From an uncultured Alphaproteobacteria bacterium (GTDB taxonomy: Bacteria; Pseudomonadota; Alphaproteobacteria; HIMB59; GCA-002718135): a DNA stretch of 64,000 bases. A program made the translations under genes and the position numbers. Below are positions 18,420 through 25,974 of the stretch, one piece after another; the first letter of the stretch is position 1; every line of letters starts with the position of its first letter. The notes under the pieces are model-generated. The model ran no database searches and had not been told where the DNA came from. It saw only the letters and a program-made list of their open reading frames with translations. The stretch covers positions 21,696 through 85,695 of the forward strand of contig CABZCZ010000006.1 in the NCBI GenBank assembly GCA_902524385.1, read 5' to 3'.

Positions 18420-19715
18420 GTGAGAGAAAAAATAGCAATTATTGGTTCTGGTATTTCAGGAATAAGTGCAGCATACCTATTGTCTTCTAAATATGATGTT
18501 TATTTATTTGAAAAAAATAATAGATTAGGCGGACATACGAGAACCATTTATGTTGATGAATTAAAAAATACAATTCCGGTCGATACAGGATTTATTGTAT
18601 TCAATGAAAACAATTATCCAGATTTAACTAATTTTTTTAAATTACTTGATGTTAAATATAAAAATTCAGATATGTCTTTTGCAGTCTCAAATCAAAATCC
18701 TCTAATTGAATATAGTGGTAAAAATATCTTTAGTCTTTTTTGTAATTTTAGAAATCTGTTTTCCTTAAATTTTTATAAAATGTTATTTGAAATAAGAAAA
18801 CTTTATTTGTTGTGTAAAAGTTTAAATGTTAGTGATTTACAACAAACTAAAACATTAAATGATTTTTTAAAAACTAACAATTTTTCAACATATTTAATAA
18901 ACTATCATATTTTACCTATGATATCATCTATATGGTCAAGCAATGTAAGTGATGTAAAAAATTTTCCTCTCATAACATTTATAAATTTTTTTAAAAATCA
19001 TGCTTTATTTAATTTAAAAAAAAGACCACAATGGAAATACGTAGAAGGTGGAAGTAATGAATATATAAAAAAAATTATTAATAAAAATGTTTTTAAGTAT
19101 GAAACAAATTTCAAAATTATTAAAATTCTTAGAGAAAATAATAAAATTAAAATCAAAAATGACAAAAATATTATATTAGAATTTAATAAAATAATATTCG
19201 CAATCCATGCTAATCAAGTATTGGATATTTTGGAAAAACCTACAGAAGATGAATTAAAAATATTTCCACAATTTAAATATTCAACTAACTCAGCAATACT
19301 TCACTCTGATCAATCTTTAATGCCGAAATCAAAACTTGCTTGGTCAAGTTGGAATTTTTTAAATAAATCATCATCTTCTAAATTTACTTTAACTTATTGG
19401 ATGAATATTTTACAAAAATTACCTTCTAAACAAAATTATTTTGTAACCGTTAATCCTTATAAAAAGCCTAAAAATATAATTAACGAAACAACATTTGATC
19501 ATCCAATATATACTACAGATACTATTTTAGCTCAAAAAAACATTATGCAAATTCAAGGAAAGAATAATACTTTTTTTTGTGGAGCTTACCTTGGATATGG
19601 TTTTCATGAAGACGGTATTCAATCATCTTCTTATATTTGTAAGTTATTACATTGTGATTTACCTTGGAAGAGAGAGAAAAATTTTTATAATAGATTGCAA
19701 ATTGATTTTGAATGA
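18420..19715 (+). CDS. FAD-dependent amine-oxidase-like oxidoreductase of the DUF1365/CFA cluster
   Basis: This is a 431-residue flavoprotein of the NAD(P)-binding Rossmann / amine oxidase superfamily. The start is GTG at 18420, immediately after the photolyase stop, and gives REKIAIIGSGISGISAAYLL directly. FEKNNRLGGHTRTI follows, with the arginine and GG of the FAD site. PVDTGFIVFNENNYPDL is typical of the COG2907 family, and the C-terminal FFCGAYLGYGFHEDGIQSS closes the FAD site. Homologous genes in Rhodobacter lie in the singlet-oxygen-induced lipid cluster and are linked to modified membrane fatty acids. The exact reaction here is inferred. It overlaps the next gene by four bases. Confidence 0.85.
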   Translation: MREKIAIIGSGISGISAAYLLSSKYDVYLFEKNNRLGGHTRTIYVDELKNTIPVDTGFIVFNENNYPDLTNFFKLLDVKYKNSDMSFAVSNQNPLIEYSGKNIFSLFCNFRNLFSLNFYKMLFEIRKLYLLCKSLNVSDLQQTKTLNDFLKTNNFSTYLINYHILPMISSIWSSNVSDVKNFPLITFINFFKNHALFNLKKRPQWKYVEGGSNEYIKKIINKNVFKYETNFKIIKILRENNKIKIKNDKNIILEFNKIIFAIHANQVLDILEKPTEDELKIFPQFKYSTNSAILHSDQSLMPKSKLAWSSWNFLNKSSSSKFTLTYWMNILQKLPSKQNYFVTVNPYKKPKNIINETTFDHPIYTTDTILAQKNIMQIQGKNNTFFCGAYLGYGFHEDGIQSSSYICKLLHCDLPWKREKNFYNRLQIDFE

Positions 19716-20485
19716 TGTCTCAAATATTATTATCTAGTATTATTCATAAAAGATTTATTCCATTTAAACACACATTAAAGTATAAAGTACCAAGTCTCTT
19801 AATTAATTTGGATAATCTTGAGCATTTAAGTAAAAACCATAAATTTTTTTCCTTAAACTCTTTCAATCTTTTTTCTATATATGAAAACGATCATGGATAT
19901 AGAGATAAAAGATCAATAAAAACATTCGTTAAAGATTCTCTTTCTAAATTTAATATAAAATATAAAAATCTTAAAGTAATGATATTATGTTTTCCAAGAA
20001 TTTTTGGATATGTATTTGATCCTTTATCAATTATCTATTGTTATGATGATAAAAAGTTAATATCTATTTTTTATGAAGTGAAAAATACGACTAATGAACA
20101 GCACACATATATTTTTAAAGGAAACGTGAATAATGAAAATTTTAAATTATCTCATGAATGTGCTAAACAGTTTTACGTATCTCCATTCATAGAGATGGAG
20201 GCAAATTATAAATTTTTTAATAGAATGCAAAAAGATAAAATAAACATTAACATTGATCTTTATGATAAAAATAATAAAAAAGTTCTAACAGCTTCTCAAC
20301 ATGGTAAATTTATAGATTTTAACTCAAAAAATATGCTTAAATTTTTATATTATAATCCGCTTTTAGGTTTTAAGGTAATGGCAGGAATTCTTTATGAAGC
20401 ATTAAAAATTATTTATAAAGGTGGAAAATTTTATGCACGAAATAAGAAACCAAATGATACAGTGAGTTTTGAAGGTAATTTTTAA
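19712..20485 (+). CDS. DUF1365 family protein
   Basis: This 257-residue protein belongs to DUF1365. Recognition comes from HKRFIPFKHTLKYKVPSLLINLD at the start, the PRIFGYVFDPLSIIYCYD block, and AKQFYVSPFIEMEANYKF. The family almost always sits next to a COG2907 FAD protein and a cyclopropane-fatty-acid-synthase-like enzyme, as here, and is tied to fatty-acid modification. The biochemical role is not known to me. It overlaps the preceding gene by four bases and abuts the next, so the three are co-translated. Confidence 0.88.
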   Translation: MMSQILLSSIIHKRFIPFKHTLKYKVPSLLINLDNLEHLSKNHKFFSLNSFNLFSIYENDHGYRDKRSIKTFVKDSLSKFNIKYKNLKVMILCFPRIFGYVFDPLSIIYCYDDKKLISIFYEVKNTTNEQHTYIFKGNVNNENFKLSHECAKQFYVSPFIEMEANYKFFNRMQKDKININIDLYDKNNKKVLTASQHGKFIDFNSKNMLKFLYYNPLLGFKVMAGILYEALKIIYKGGKFYARNKKPNDTVSFEGNF

Positions 20486-21679
20486 ATGAATTTTTTTAAA
20501 TCAAATTTAGATAAAACTGTAGAAAAATTATTAGTAAACTTTTTATCTAAAATTCAATACGGAAAATTAACAGTACATTTTCCTACTGGTGAGAAAAGAG
20601 TTTTTGTTGGAAAAGAAGAGGATATATCTGCAAGTATCAAAATAAATAATTATAGTTTTCTAAATTTGATTTTTAAAAAAGGTTCGGTGGGTTTTGCAGA
20701 AGCTTATATAAATGGTTACTTTTCAAGCTCAGACTTAACTAATTTATTACTACTTTCTCATAAAAATGAGAGTTATTTCTTACAAAGTATAAATACTAAT
20801 CTTTTTTTTGCAACCTTTGCCAAATTAAAACATTTTTTAAATAACAATTCAAAATCACAAAGTAAAAAAAACATTAAATATCATTATGATTTAGGTAATT
20901 ATTTTTACGAAAAGTGGTTAGATAAAACTATGACTTATTCTTCAGCTCTTTTTGATAATAAGAATACCAACTTATCAGATGCACAATTTAACAAATATAG
21001 AAAGATTGCTGAAACTTTATCATTAGACTCAAATTCTACAACTTTAGAAATTGGATGTGGATGGGGCGGTTTTTCAGCATTTGTTGCAAAAAATTACCAT
21101 TGCTCAGTTGACGCTATAACTATTTCTAAGGAACAATACGAATATGCCTCTGAAAAGATTCAAAATGAAGGTTTATCTGAAAAAGTATCAGTTATATTTT
21201 CTGATTATAGAGATATCAAGAAAAAATATTCAAATATTGTTTCAATTGAAATGTTTGAAGCAGTTGGGAAAAAATATTGGAATAATTACTTTCATACAAT
21301 TCGTAATTCTCTCAACGATGCTGGTATGGCTGCATTACAAGTCATAACAATTGATGAAAAAAAAGCTAAAGATTATCAAAACAGACCAGATTTTATTCAA
21401 CAATATATTTTTCCAGGTGGAATGCTTCCAACTAAAAAACAATTTGAATATTCAGCAAAACACGTTGGATTAAAATGTATCGAAAATTTAAGCTTTGGTG
21501 GTTCTTATGCAAAAACACTAAAAATGTGGAACAAGCAATTTCAAAAATCTTGGAATGATTTATCAAAGTTTGGTTTTGATATTAAATTTAAAAGAATGTG
21601 GGAATTTTATTTCTCTTATTGCGAAACAGGTTTTTCAAATAGTTCAACCGATGTTTCTCATTTTTTAATTCAAAAATAG
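20486..21679 (+). CDS. Cyclopropane-fatty-acyl-phospholipid synthase family SAM methyltransferase
   Basis: This is a SAM-dependent methyltransferase of 397 residues that acts on unsaturated chains of membrane phospholipids. The N-terminal lipid domain ends near residue 120. KYHYDLGNYFYEKWLDKTMTYSS is the CFA-synthase entry segment. The SAM site is TLEIGCGWGGFSAFVA, followed by DAITISKEQYEYA. VSIEMFEAVGKKYW contains the family EMxEHVG-like block with Ala in place of His. That subtype, with DUF1365 and the FAD protein, resembles the furan-fatty-acid methylase branch rather than housekeeping Cfa, so methylation instead of ring closure is possible. It abuts DUF1365 upstream. Confidence 0.88.
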   Translation: MNFFKSNLDKTVEKLLVNFLSKIQYGKLTVHFPTGEKRVFVGKEEDISASIKINNYSFLNLIFKKGSVGFAEAYINGYFSSSDLTNLLLLSHKNESYFLQSINTNLFFATFAKLKHFLNNNSKSQSKKNIKYHYDLGNYFYEKWLDKTMTYSSALFDNKNTNLSDAQFNKYRKIAETLSLDSNSTTLEIGCGWGGFSAFVAKNYHCSVDAITISKEQYEYASEKIQNEGLSEKVSVIFSDYRDIKKKYSNIVSIEMFEAVGKKYWNNYFHTIRNSLNDAGMAALQVITIDEKKAKDYQNRPDFIQQYIFPGGMLPTKKQFEYSAKHVGLKCIENLSFGGSYAKTLKMWNKQFQKSWNDLSKFGFDIKFKRMWEFYFSYCETGFSNSSTDVSHFLIQK

Positions 21680-21681
21680 AA

Positions 21682-22194
21682 ATGCAAAAATTAAATGTAT
21701 TTTTAGTCTTAACTGGCTATCAAATAACTTGGTTAGCTTGTGTATTTGGTGAAACAAGATTTTCACTTCCTATGTTGGGCATCTGGGTTGGAATTATTTT
21801 CCTATTAATTTATTTTTACTTTAATAATAATAAACAAAAATTTATAAAGATTTCACTTTTGATTTCAGTTCCAGGATATATTTTTGATACTTTATTGGTT
21901 TATTTCCAAATATATGATTTTGAAACTATTATTAAACTTGGAAACTTGCCATCATGGATGATTGTTTTGTGGTTAAGTTTTAGCACTCTTTTTGATGAAA
22001 TTCTTACTCTTTTTAAAAGTCATAAAATTTTAGGAATAATTTTAAGTGGAGTTTTAGGGCCTTTAACCTATTATCTTGGTGAACCAATCGGGGTGATAAA
22101 AATATATAACTTTCAGATTTTTATTATTTCAATGACATTATTTTGGATGATCTTGATGTATTACTATCTAAATTACGTTTTGAAAACTGATTAG
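21682..22194 (+). CDS. DUF2878 family membrane protein
   Basis: This 170-residue integral membrane protein has about five hydrophobic helices. The N-terminal NVFLVLTGYQITWLACVFG and the later LPSWMIVLWLSFSTLFDEIL and GPLTYYLGEPIGVI segments match DUF2878, a family of unknown function commonly placed at the end of DUF1365/CFA clusters. It starts two bases after the methyltransferase gene. Its last four bases overlap the convergent trcR stop. A role in handling the modified lipid is inferred only. Confidence 0.8.
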   Translation: MQKLNVFLVLTGYQITWLACVFGETRFSLPMLGIWVGIIFLLIYFYFNNNKQKFIKISLLISVPGYIFDTLLVYFQIYDFETIIKLGNLPSWMIVLWLSFSTLFDEILTLFKSHKILGIILSGVLGPLTYYLGEPIGVIKIYNFQIFIISMTLFWMILMYYYLNYVLKTD

Positions 22195-22733
22195 CTATCT
22201 TGATTAACTTTTTTTGTTCTAGTTCTATTTAAAGTTCTTTCGAGATCATTGTATGTACACAAGCCAACGTCCATTGGACTCTTTGATTCAAGAATTGCTT
22301 CTCTGTATGTACCATTTCTTATAGCCTCTACTGTATTTTTAGTAGAACCAGTAAGTTTTGCAATTTGAGAACTAGTTAATTCTGTTGGATATCTTTTTAT
22401 AAGCCACAATATAGCGTACGGCTTTTCTTGTCTCAAAGAAAGAGGTGTATATTTAGAATCTTTTTTTCTTGGAGGTAAATCATCGATTACATCAGACTTA
22501 ATAAGATTCAAACGAGCCTCATTATCTTTTTCACATCTTTCAATTTCTTCTTTTGTTAATTGATTATTATCAATTGGATCATAACCTCTCATACCAACAG
22601 CAACTTCTCCATCAGCTATTCCTTGAACTTCTAATTCATGTAATCCACAGAAGTCAGAAATTTGATCAAACGTTAGAACTGTGTTTTCTACTAACCATAT
22701 TGCTGTAGCTTTTGGCATTAAAGGATATTTCAT
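22191..22733 (-). CDS. trcR: Cell cycle transcriptional regulator TrcR (DUF1013)
   Basis: This 180-residue protein is of the alphaproteobacterial DUF1013 family. The sequence starts KYPLMPKATAIWLVENT, then FCGLHELEVQGIADGEVA and YDPI. The C-terminal half holds KPYAILWLIKRYPELT-like text and a second helix-turn-helix candidate, SQIAKLTGSTKNTVEAIRNG. In Caulobacter relatives it is reported as a cell-cycle transcriptional activator. It is convergent with the DUF2878 gene (four-base overlap) and divergent from the DUF1192 gene. Confidence 0.9.
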   Translation of the reverse strand: MKYPLMPKATAIWLVENTVLTFDQISDFCGLHELEVQGIADGEVAVGMRGYDPIDNNQLTKEEIERCEKDNEARLNLIKSDVIDDLPPRKKDSKYTPLSLRQEKPYAILWLIKRYPTELTSSQIAKLTGSTKNTVEAIRNGTYREAILESKSPMDVGLCTYNDLERTLNRTRTKKVNQDS

Positions 22734-22783
22734 AATTCGCTAATATAATATAATAAAAAAATAATATATAATTAAATATTAAC

Positions 22784-22966
22784 ATGACCGATTTTTTTGA
22801 AATTGATGAAAAACGAAAAACAGTTAAGATATTAAATTTGGATGATTTCAGTGTTGAGGATTTACTAAATTATGTATCTGAACTGGAAAATGAAATATTA
22901 AGGGTTCAAGATGAGATAAAAAAGAAGGAAAATTTAAAAATTAATGCTGAAAAGTTTTTTAAATAA
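22784..22966 (+). CDS. DUF1192 family small coiled-coil protein
   Basis: This 60-residue protein has the DUF1192 pattern: a short acidic head, LDDFSVEDLLNYVSELENEI, then a lysine-rich helix with INAEKFFK at the end. The family is widespread in alphaproteobacteria and often lies beside trcR or rpmE, as here. The function is unknown. Its stop abuts that of rpmE on the other strand. Confidence 0.8.
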   Translation: MTDFFEIDEKRKTVKILNLDDFSVEDLLNYVSELENEILRVQDEIKKKENLKINAEKFFK

Positions 22967-23194
22967 TTATTTATTAATTTTTAGACCTTTAAATCTTTTT
23001 TGGAATCTAGCTACTTGTCCTTCAGATTCATTAAGACCGGCTTTACCACCAGTCCATGCAGGGTGAGATTTAGAATCAATTTCAAGTTTAAGAGTATCAC
23101 CTTCTTTACCCCAAGTAGATCTAGTTTTAAAAGTGGATCCATCAGTCATTACAACGTTTATTTCGTGATATTTAGGATGTACTTTTTTTTTCAT
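22967..23194 (-). CDS. rpmE: 50S ribosomal protein L31
   Basis: This 75-residue ribosomal protein starts [20 protein letters not shown], then FKTRSTWG and [14 protein letters not shown], and ends KFKGLKI-like. These match L31. It has no zinc-binding cysteines at the usual CxxC position, so it is the long zinc-free alphaproteobacterial form. It is read after suhB (24 bases), and the two may be co-transcribed with efp. Confidence 0.96.
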   Translation of the reverse strand: MKKKVHPKYHEINVVMTDGSTFKTRSTWGKEGDTLKLEIDSKSHPAWTGGKAGLNESEGQVARFQKRFKGLKINK

Positions 23195-23218
23195 TGTTGT
23201 CTTATATTTATATAGATT

Positions 23219-23995
23219 TCAAAGTAAAGTAAGTTTTTGAACTAATTCATTATGAATTTTGTTATTTGAAGCAACTAAATCACGAGAACTTATTTCCCAT
23301 GCATCTCCATTAATTTTTGAAATTTTCCCTCCAGCCTCTTTAACTAATAGAACACCTGTTGAAACATCCCATAAATTTAGATCTTTTTCCCAAAAACCAT
23401 CTAATTTACCAGAGGCAACATAAGCCAAATCAAGACCTGCCGAACCTAGTCTTCTTATTCCTGCAGAAGATTTTAGTATTTCATCGACCTCACTTAAATA
23501 GTTCTTGTAAATTCTATCTCCAAAAGGAAGACCAGTGCCTATCAAGCAATCTGAAAAAATTTGCCTGTTTGATACTCGAAGTCTATTATTATTACACCAT
23601 GAACCTTCACCTTTTGAACTCCAAAAAAATTCATTCAAAATAGGGTTATAAATCACACCGTCTGTGATTTCATTATTTGTCATTTTAGCAACTATTATTC
23701 CAACATGAGGTATTCCATGAATAAAATTTGATGTACCATCAATTGGGTCAATAATAATGGTGTTTTCATCACCTTTTATTTTCCCAGTTTCTTCAGTTAT
23801 GTAAGTATAATCTGGATAATAATATTTTAGAGTTTCTAAAAGTGTTTTTTCCACTTTAATATCTGCATTTGTAACAAAATCTCCAACCGATTTAGATTGT
23901 ATTTGTAAATTTTCTAATTCTCCAAAATCTCTTAATAATATTTTACCAGCTTTTTTTACTGCTTTTTCAAAGATATTAATCAGAGCAGGCTGCAT
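23219..23995 (-). CDS. suhB: Inositol-1-monophosphatase family protein (SuhB-like)
   Basis: This is a Mg2+-dependent phosphatase of 258 residues. The metal-binding motifs are complete: ITEETGKIKG (Glu ligand), IIIDPIDGTSNFIHGIPH (DPxDGT) and NLWDVSTGVLLVKEAGG (WD..G.lLv.EAGG). The likely substrate is myo-inositol monophosphate or a related sugar phosphate. It could also act on 3'-phosphoadenosine phosphates, but overall it fits SuhB better than CysQ. It overlaps the efp stop by one base and is probably in one transcript with tkt, gapA and efp. Confidence 0.9.
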   Translation of the reverse strand: MQPALINIFEKAVKKAGKILLRDFGELENLQIQSKSVGDFVTNADIKVEKTLLETLKYYYPDYTYITEETGKIKGDENTIIIDPIDGTSNFIHGIPHVGIIVAKMTNNEITDGVIYNPILNEFFWSSKGEGSWCNNNRLRVSNRQIFSDCLIGTGLPFGDRIYKNYLSEVDEILKSSAGIRRLGSAGLDLAYVASGKLDGFWEKDLNLWDVSTGVLLVKEAGGKISKINGDAWEISSRDLVASNNKIHNELVQKLTLL

Positions 23996-24564
23996 TAATT
24001 TTTTGATTTTTCAATATAACTTCCGTCAATTGTACTTATCACTATTTTATCATTAACTGCAATAAATTGAGGTACAGATGTTTTAATATTCTTTACTAAA
24101 GTAGCTGGTTTATATGATGAGGCTGCTGTTTGACCTTTTACAACACCTTCAGTTTCTACAACAGTTAATTCAACAGTATCAGGCAAGTCAATTCCAACAG
24201 GTTTTTCATTATAGAAACTGATAATAACATCACTATTCTCAACTAAAAATTTTGATTGATCTTCAGTTAATATGTCTGAGCCTAACTCTATTTGTTCATA
24301 AGTTTGTTTATCCATGAATATAAAATTATTATTATCATCATAAAGATACTGAAATTTTTTTTCATCAATGATAGCCCTTTCTACTGTTTCTGATGATCTA
24401 AATCTACTATTCATTTTAGTACCTTCTTTTATTTCTTTAAGTTCAGCCTGTAAGTAGGCACCACCTTTACCTGGTTGAGTATGCTGTGTTTTCAAAACTT
24501 TCCAAAGTTTGTTGTTAATCTCTAAAATATTTCCAACTTTAATTTCATTTCCATCAATTTTCAT
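23995..24564 (-). CDS. efp: Elongation factor P
   Basis: This translation factor relieves ribosome stalling at proline runs. It has 189 residues, the usual length. Domain I carries LKTQHTQPGKGGAYLQAELK, with Lys33 at the tip of the loop that is post-translationally modified in many bacteria. RSSETVERA, TVVETEGVVKGQTAASSYKPA and the C-terminal SIDGSYI-like end match EF-P. No epmA or epmB lies in the window, so the modification state is unknown. Confidence 0.96.
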   Translation of the reverse strand: MKIDGNEIKVGNILEINNKLWKVLKTQHTQPGKGGAYLQAELKEIKEGTKMNSRFRSSETVERAIIDEKKFQYLYDDNNNFIFMDKQTYEQIELGSDILTEDQSKFLVENSDVIISFYNEKPVGIDLPDTVELTVVETEGVVKGQTAASSYKPATLVKNIKTSVPQFIAVNDKIVISTIDGSYIEKSKN

Positions 24565-24959
24565 AGTCTTTTCTTTAATTTTCTTTGCATTTTTTTAATT
24601 TTTGTAAGATCTACTACATTAAAAGTTGGATTTAATAAAACCTTATTTTTTTTAGCAATTTGATTAATTTTATTTAAGATGATTTTATTATTTTTTAATT
24701 TTAAATAATCAATATTTTCGTGAGTTAATAATATACTAAGACCTTGATCAAATCCTGAGTCGACAAAAAATTTAATATTGTGTGTCTTATATTTATTTTT
24801 AATATGGTTTATTAATGTTCTCAGCCATTCTATTCCAAACCCTTTAATTAAAAAATATTTTATAAATATGATTGAAGTTTTGAACTTTGATTTTCGAAAT
24901 TCTATTAAACTTTCAATTTGTGATAGTGTCGATACTGCAAAACAAATATTTTTAGGCAC
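24561..24959 (-). CDS. Small protein of unknown function between gapA and efp
   Basis: I do not recognise this 132-residue lysine-rich protein. The frame starts with GTG at 24959, one base from the gapA stop, and its end overlaps efp by four bases, which supports it as a real, translated gene. FVDSGFDQGLSILLTHENIDYLKLKNN followed by INQIAKKNKVLLNP has alternating strand/helix character. That recalls small alphaproteobacterial proteins found beside glycolytic genes, which may be remnants of an alpha/beta barrel. No catalytic motif is visible. Confidence 0.65.
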   Translation of the reverse strand: MPKNICFAVSTLSQIESLIEFRKSKFKTSIIFIKYFLIKGFGIEWLRTLINHIKNKYKTHNIKFFVDSGFDQGLSILLTHENIDYLKLKNNKIILNKINQIAKKNKVLLNPTFNVVDLTKIKKMQRKLKKRL

Positions 24960-25963
24960 TAAATAAATTTTTTAAGATCAACCATAGTGTCTATCATTCT
25001 ATTTGAAAATCCCCATTCATTATCATACCATGATAAAACTCTACAGAATTTATCTTTTACAACTTGTGTTTGACTTATATCAAATACAGAACTGCTTGAA
25101 TTATGATTAAAATCAATTGAAACTAAAGGTAATGAGTTTGTTGTTAGAATTCCATTTAATTGTTTAGTTTTTGAAGCTTGGAGAACTAAAGAATTAATTT
25201 TTCCAGGGCTAGTTTTTTTCTTACTTACAAATGTAAGATCTATAAGTGAGACATTAGGAGTAGGCACTCGAATAGCTGTTCCATCTAGTTTACCTTTTAA
25301 TTTTGGTAAAACCAGACTCAAAGCCTTTGCTGCTCCTGTAGAAGTTGGAATCATTGATTCAGCTGCAGCCCTTGCTCTTCTAAAGTCAGAATGGGTTTGA
25401 TCAACAGTTCTTTGATCGCCCGTGTAACTATGAATTGTTGTCATGAAACCACTTTGAATTCCTAACTTTTCGTCAAGAACCATAGCTAAAGGAGCAAGAC
25501 AGTTAGTAGTGCAAGAACCGTTTGAAATTACGTTATGATTTTTTTTAATTGTATCATTATTAACTCCTTGAACTATTGTAGCATCTACATTTGCAGCTGG
25601 TGCAGAAATAATAACTTTTTTTGCTCCTGCATTTAAATGAGAAATTGCTTTTTCTTTTGAAGTAAAAACACCACTACATTCAAGAACAACATCAACTTTA
25701 AGAGATTTCCAAGGAAGATTATTTGGATCTCTTTCAGAATAAAAATTAATTTTATGTTTTCCAACTTTTAATCCATTTTTAATTGAGATAATCTCATCTT
25801 TAAGAATACCGTGCACACTGTCATATTTTAGTAAGTGAGCACTACTTTCAACACTACCAAGTTCATTAATAGCAACAATATTAATATCTTTAGGATTTTT
25901 TTCTAATAAAGCTCTAAAAACAAGTTTTCCAATTCTCCCAAAACCATTTATTGCAACTTTCAT
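24959..25963 (-). CDS. gapA: Glyceraldehyde-3-phosphate dehydrogenase
   Basis: This NAD(P)-dependent glycolytic or gluconeogenic enzyme has 334 residues. The start is VAINGFGRIGKLVFRALL. Cys151 is the catalytic thiol in SNGSCTTNCLAPLA. HSYTGDQRTVDQTH and WYDNEWGFSNRM are further signatures. The cofactor loop reads AINELGS, with Glu where many NAD enzymes have Asp; this resembles both alphaproteobacterial Gap and E. coli Epd, so some NADP or erythrose-4-phosphate activity cannot be excluded. It follows tkt by 11 bases in a tkt-gapA pair. pgk and fba are not adjacent. Confidence 0.95.
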   Translation of the reverse strand: MKVAINGFGRIGKLVFRALLEKNPKDINIVAINELGSVESSAHLLKYDSVHGILKDEIISIKNGLKVGKHKINFYSERDPNNLPWKSLKVDVVLECSGVFTSKEKAISHLNAGAKKVIISAPAANVDATIVQGVNNDTIKKNHNVISNGSCTTNCLAPLAMVLDEKLGIQSGFMTTIHSYTGDQRTVDQTHSDFRRARAAAESMIPTSTGAAKALSLVLPKLKGKLDGTAIRVPTPNVSLIDLTFVSKKKTSPGKINSLVLQASKTKQLNGILTTNSLPLVSIDFNHNSSSSVFDISQTQVVKDKFCRVLSWYDNEWGFSNRMIDTMVDLKKFI

Positions 25964-25974
25964 ATTTCTCTCTC

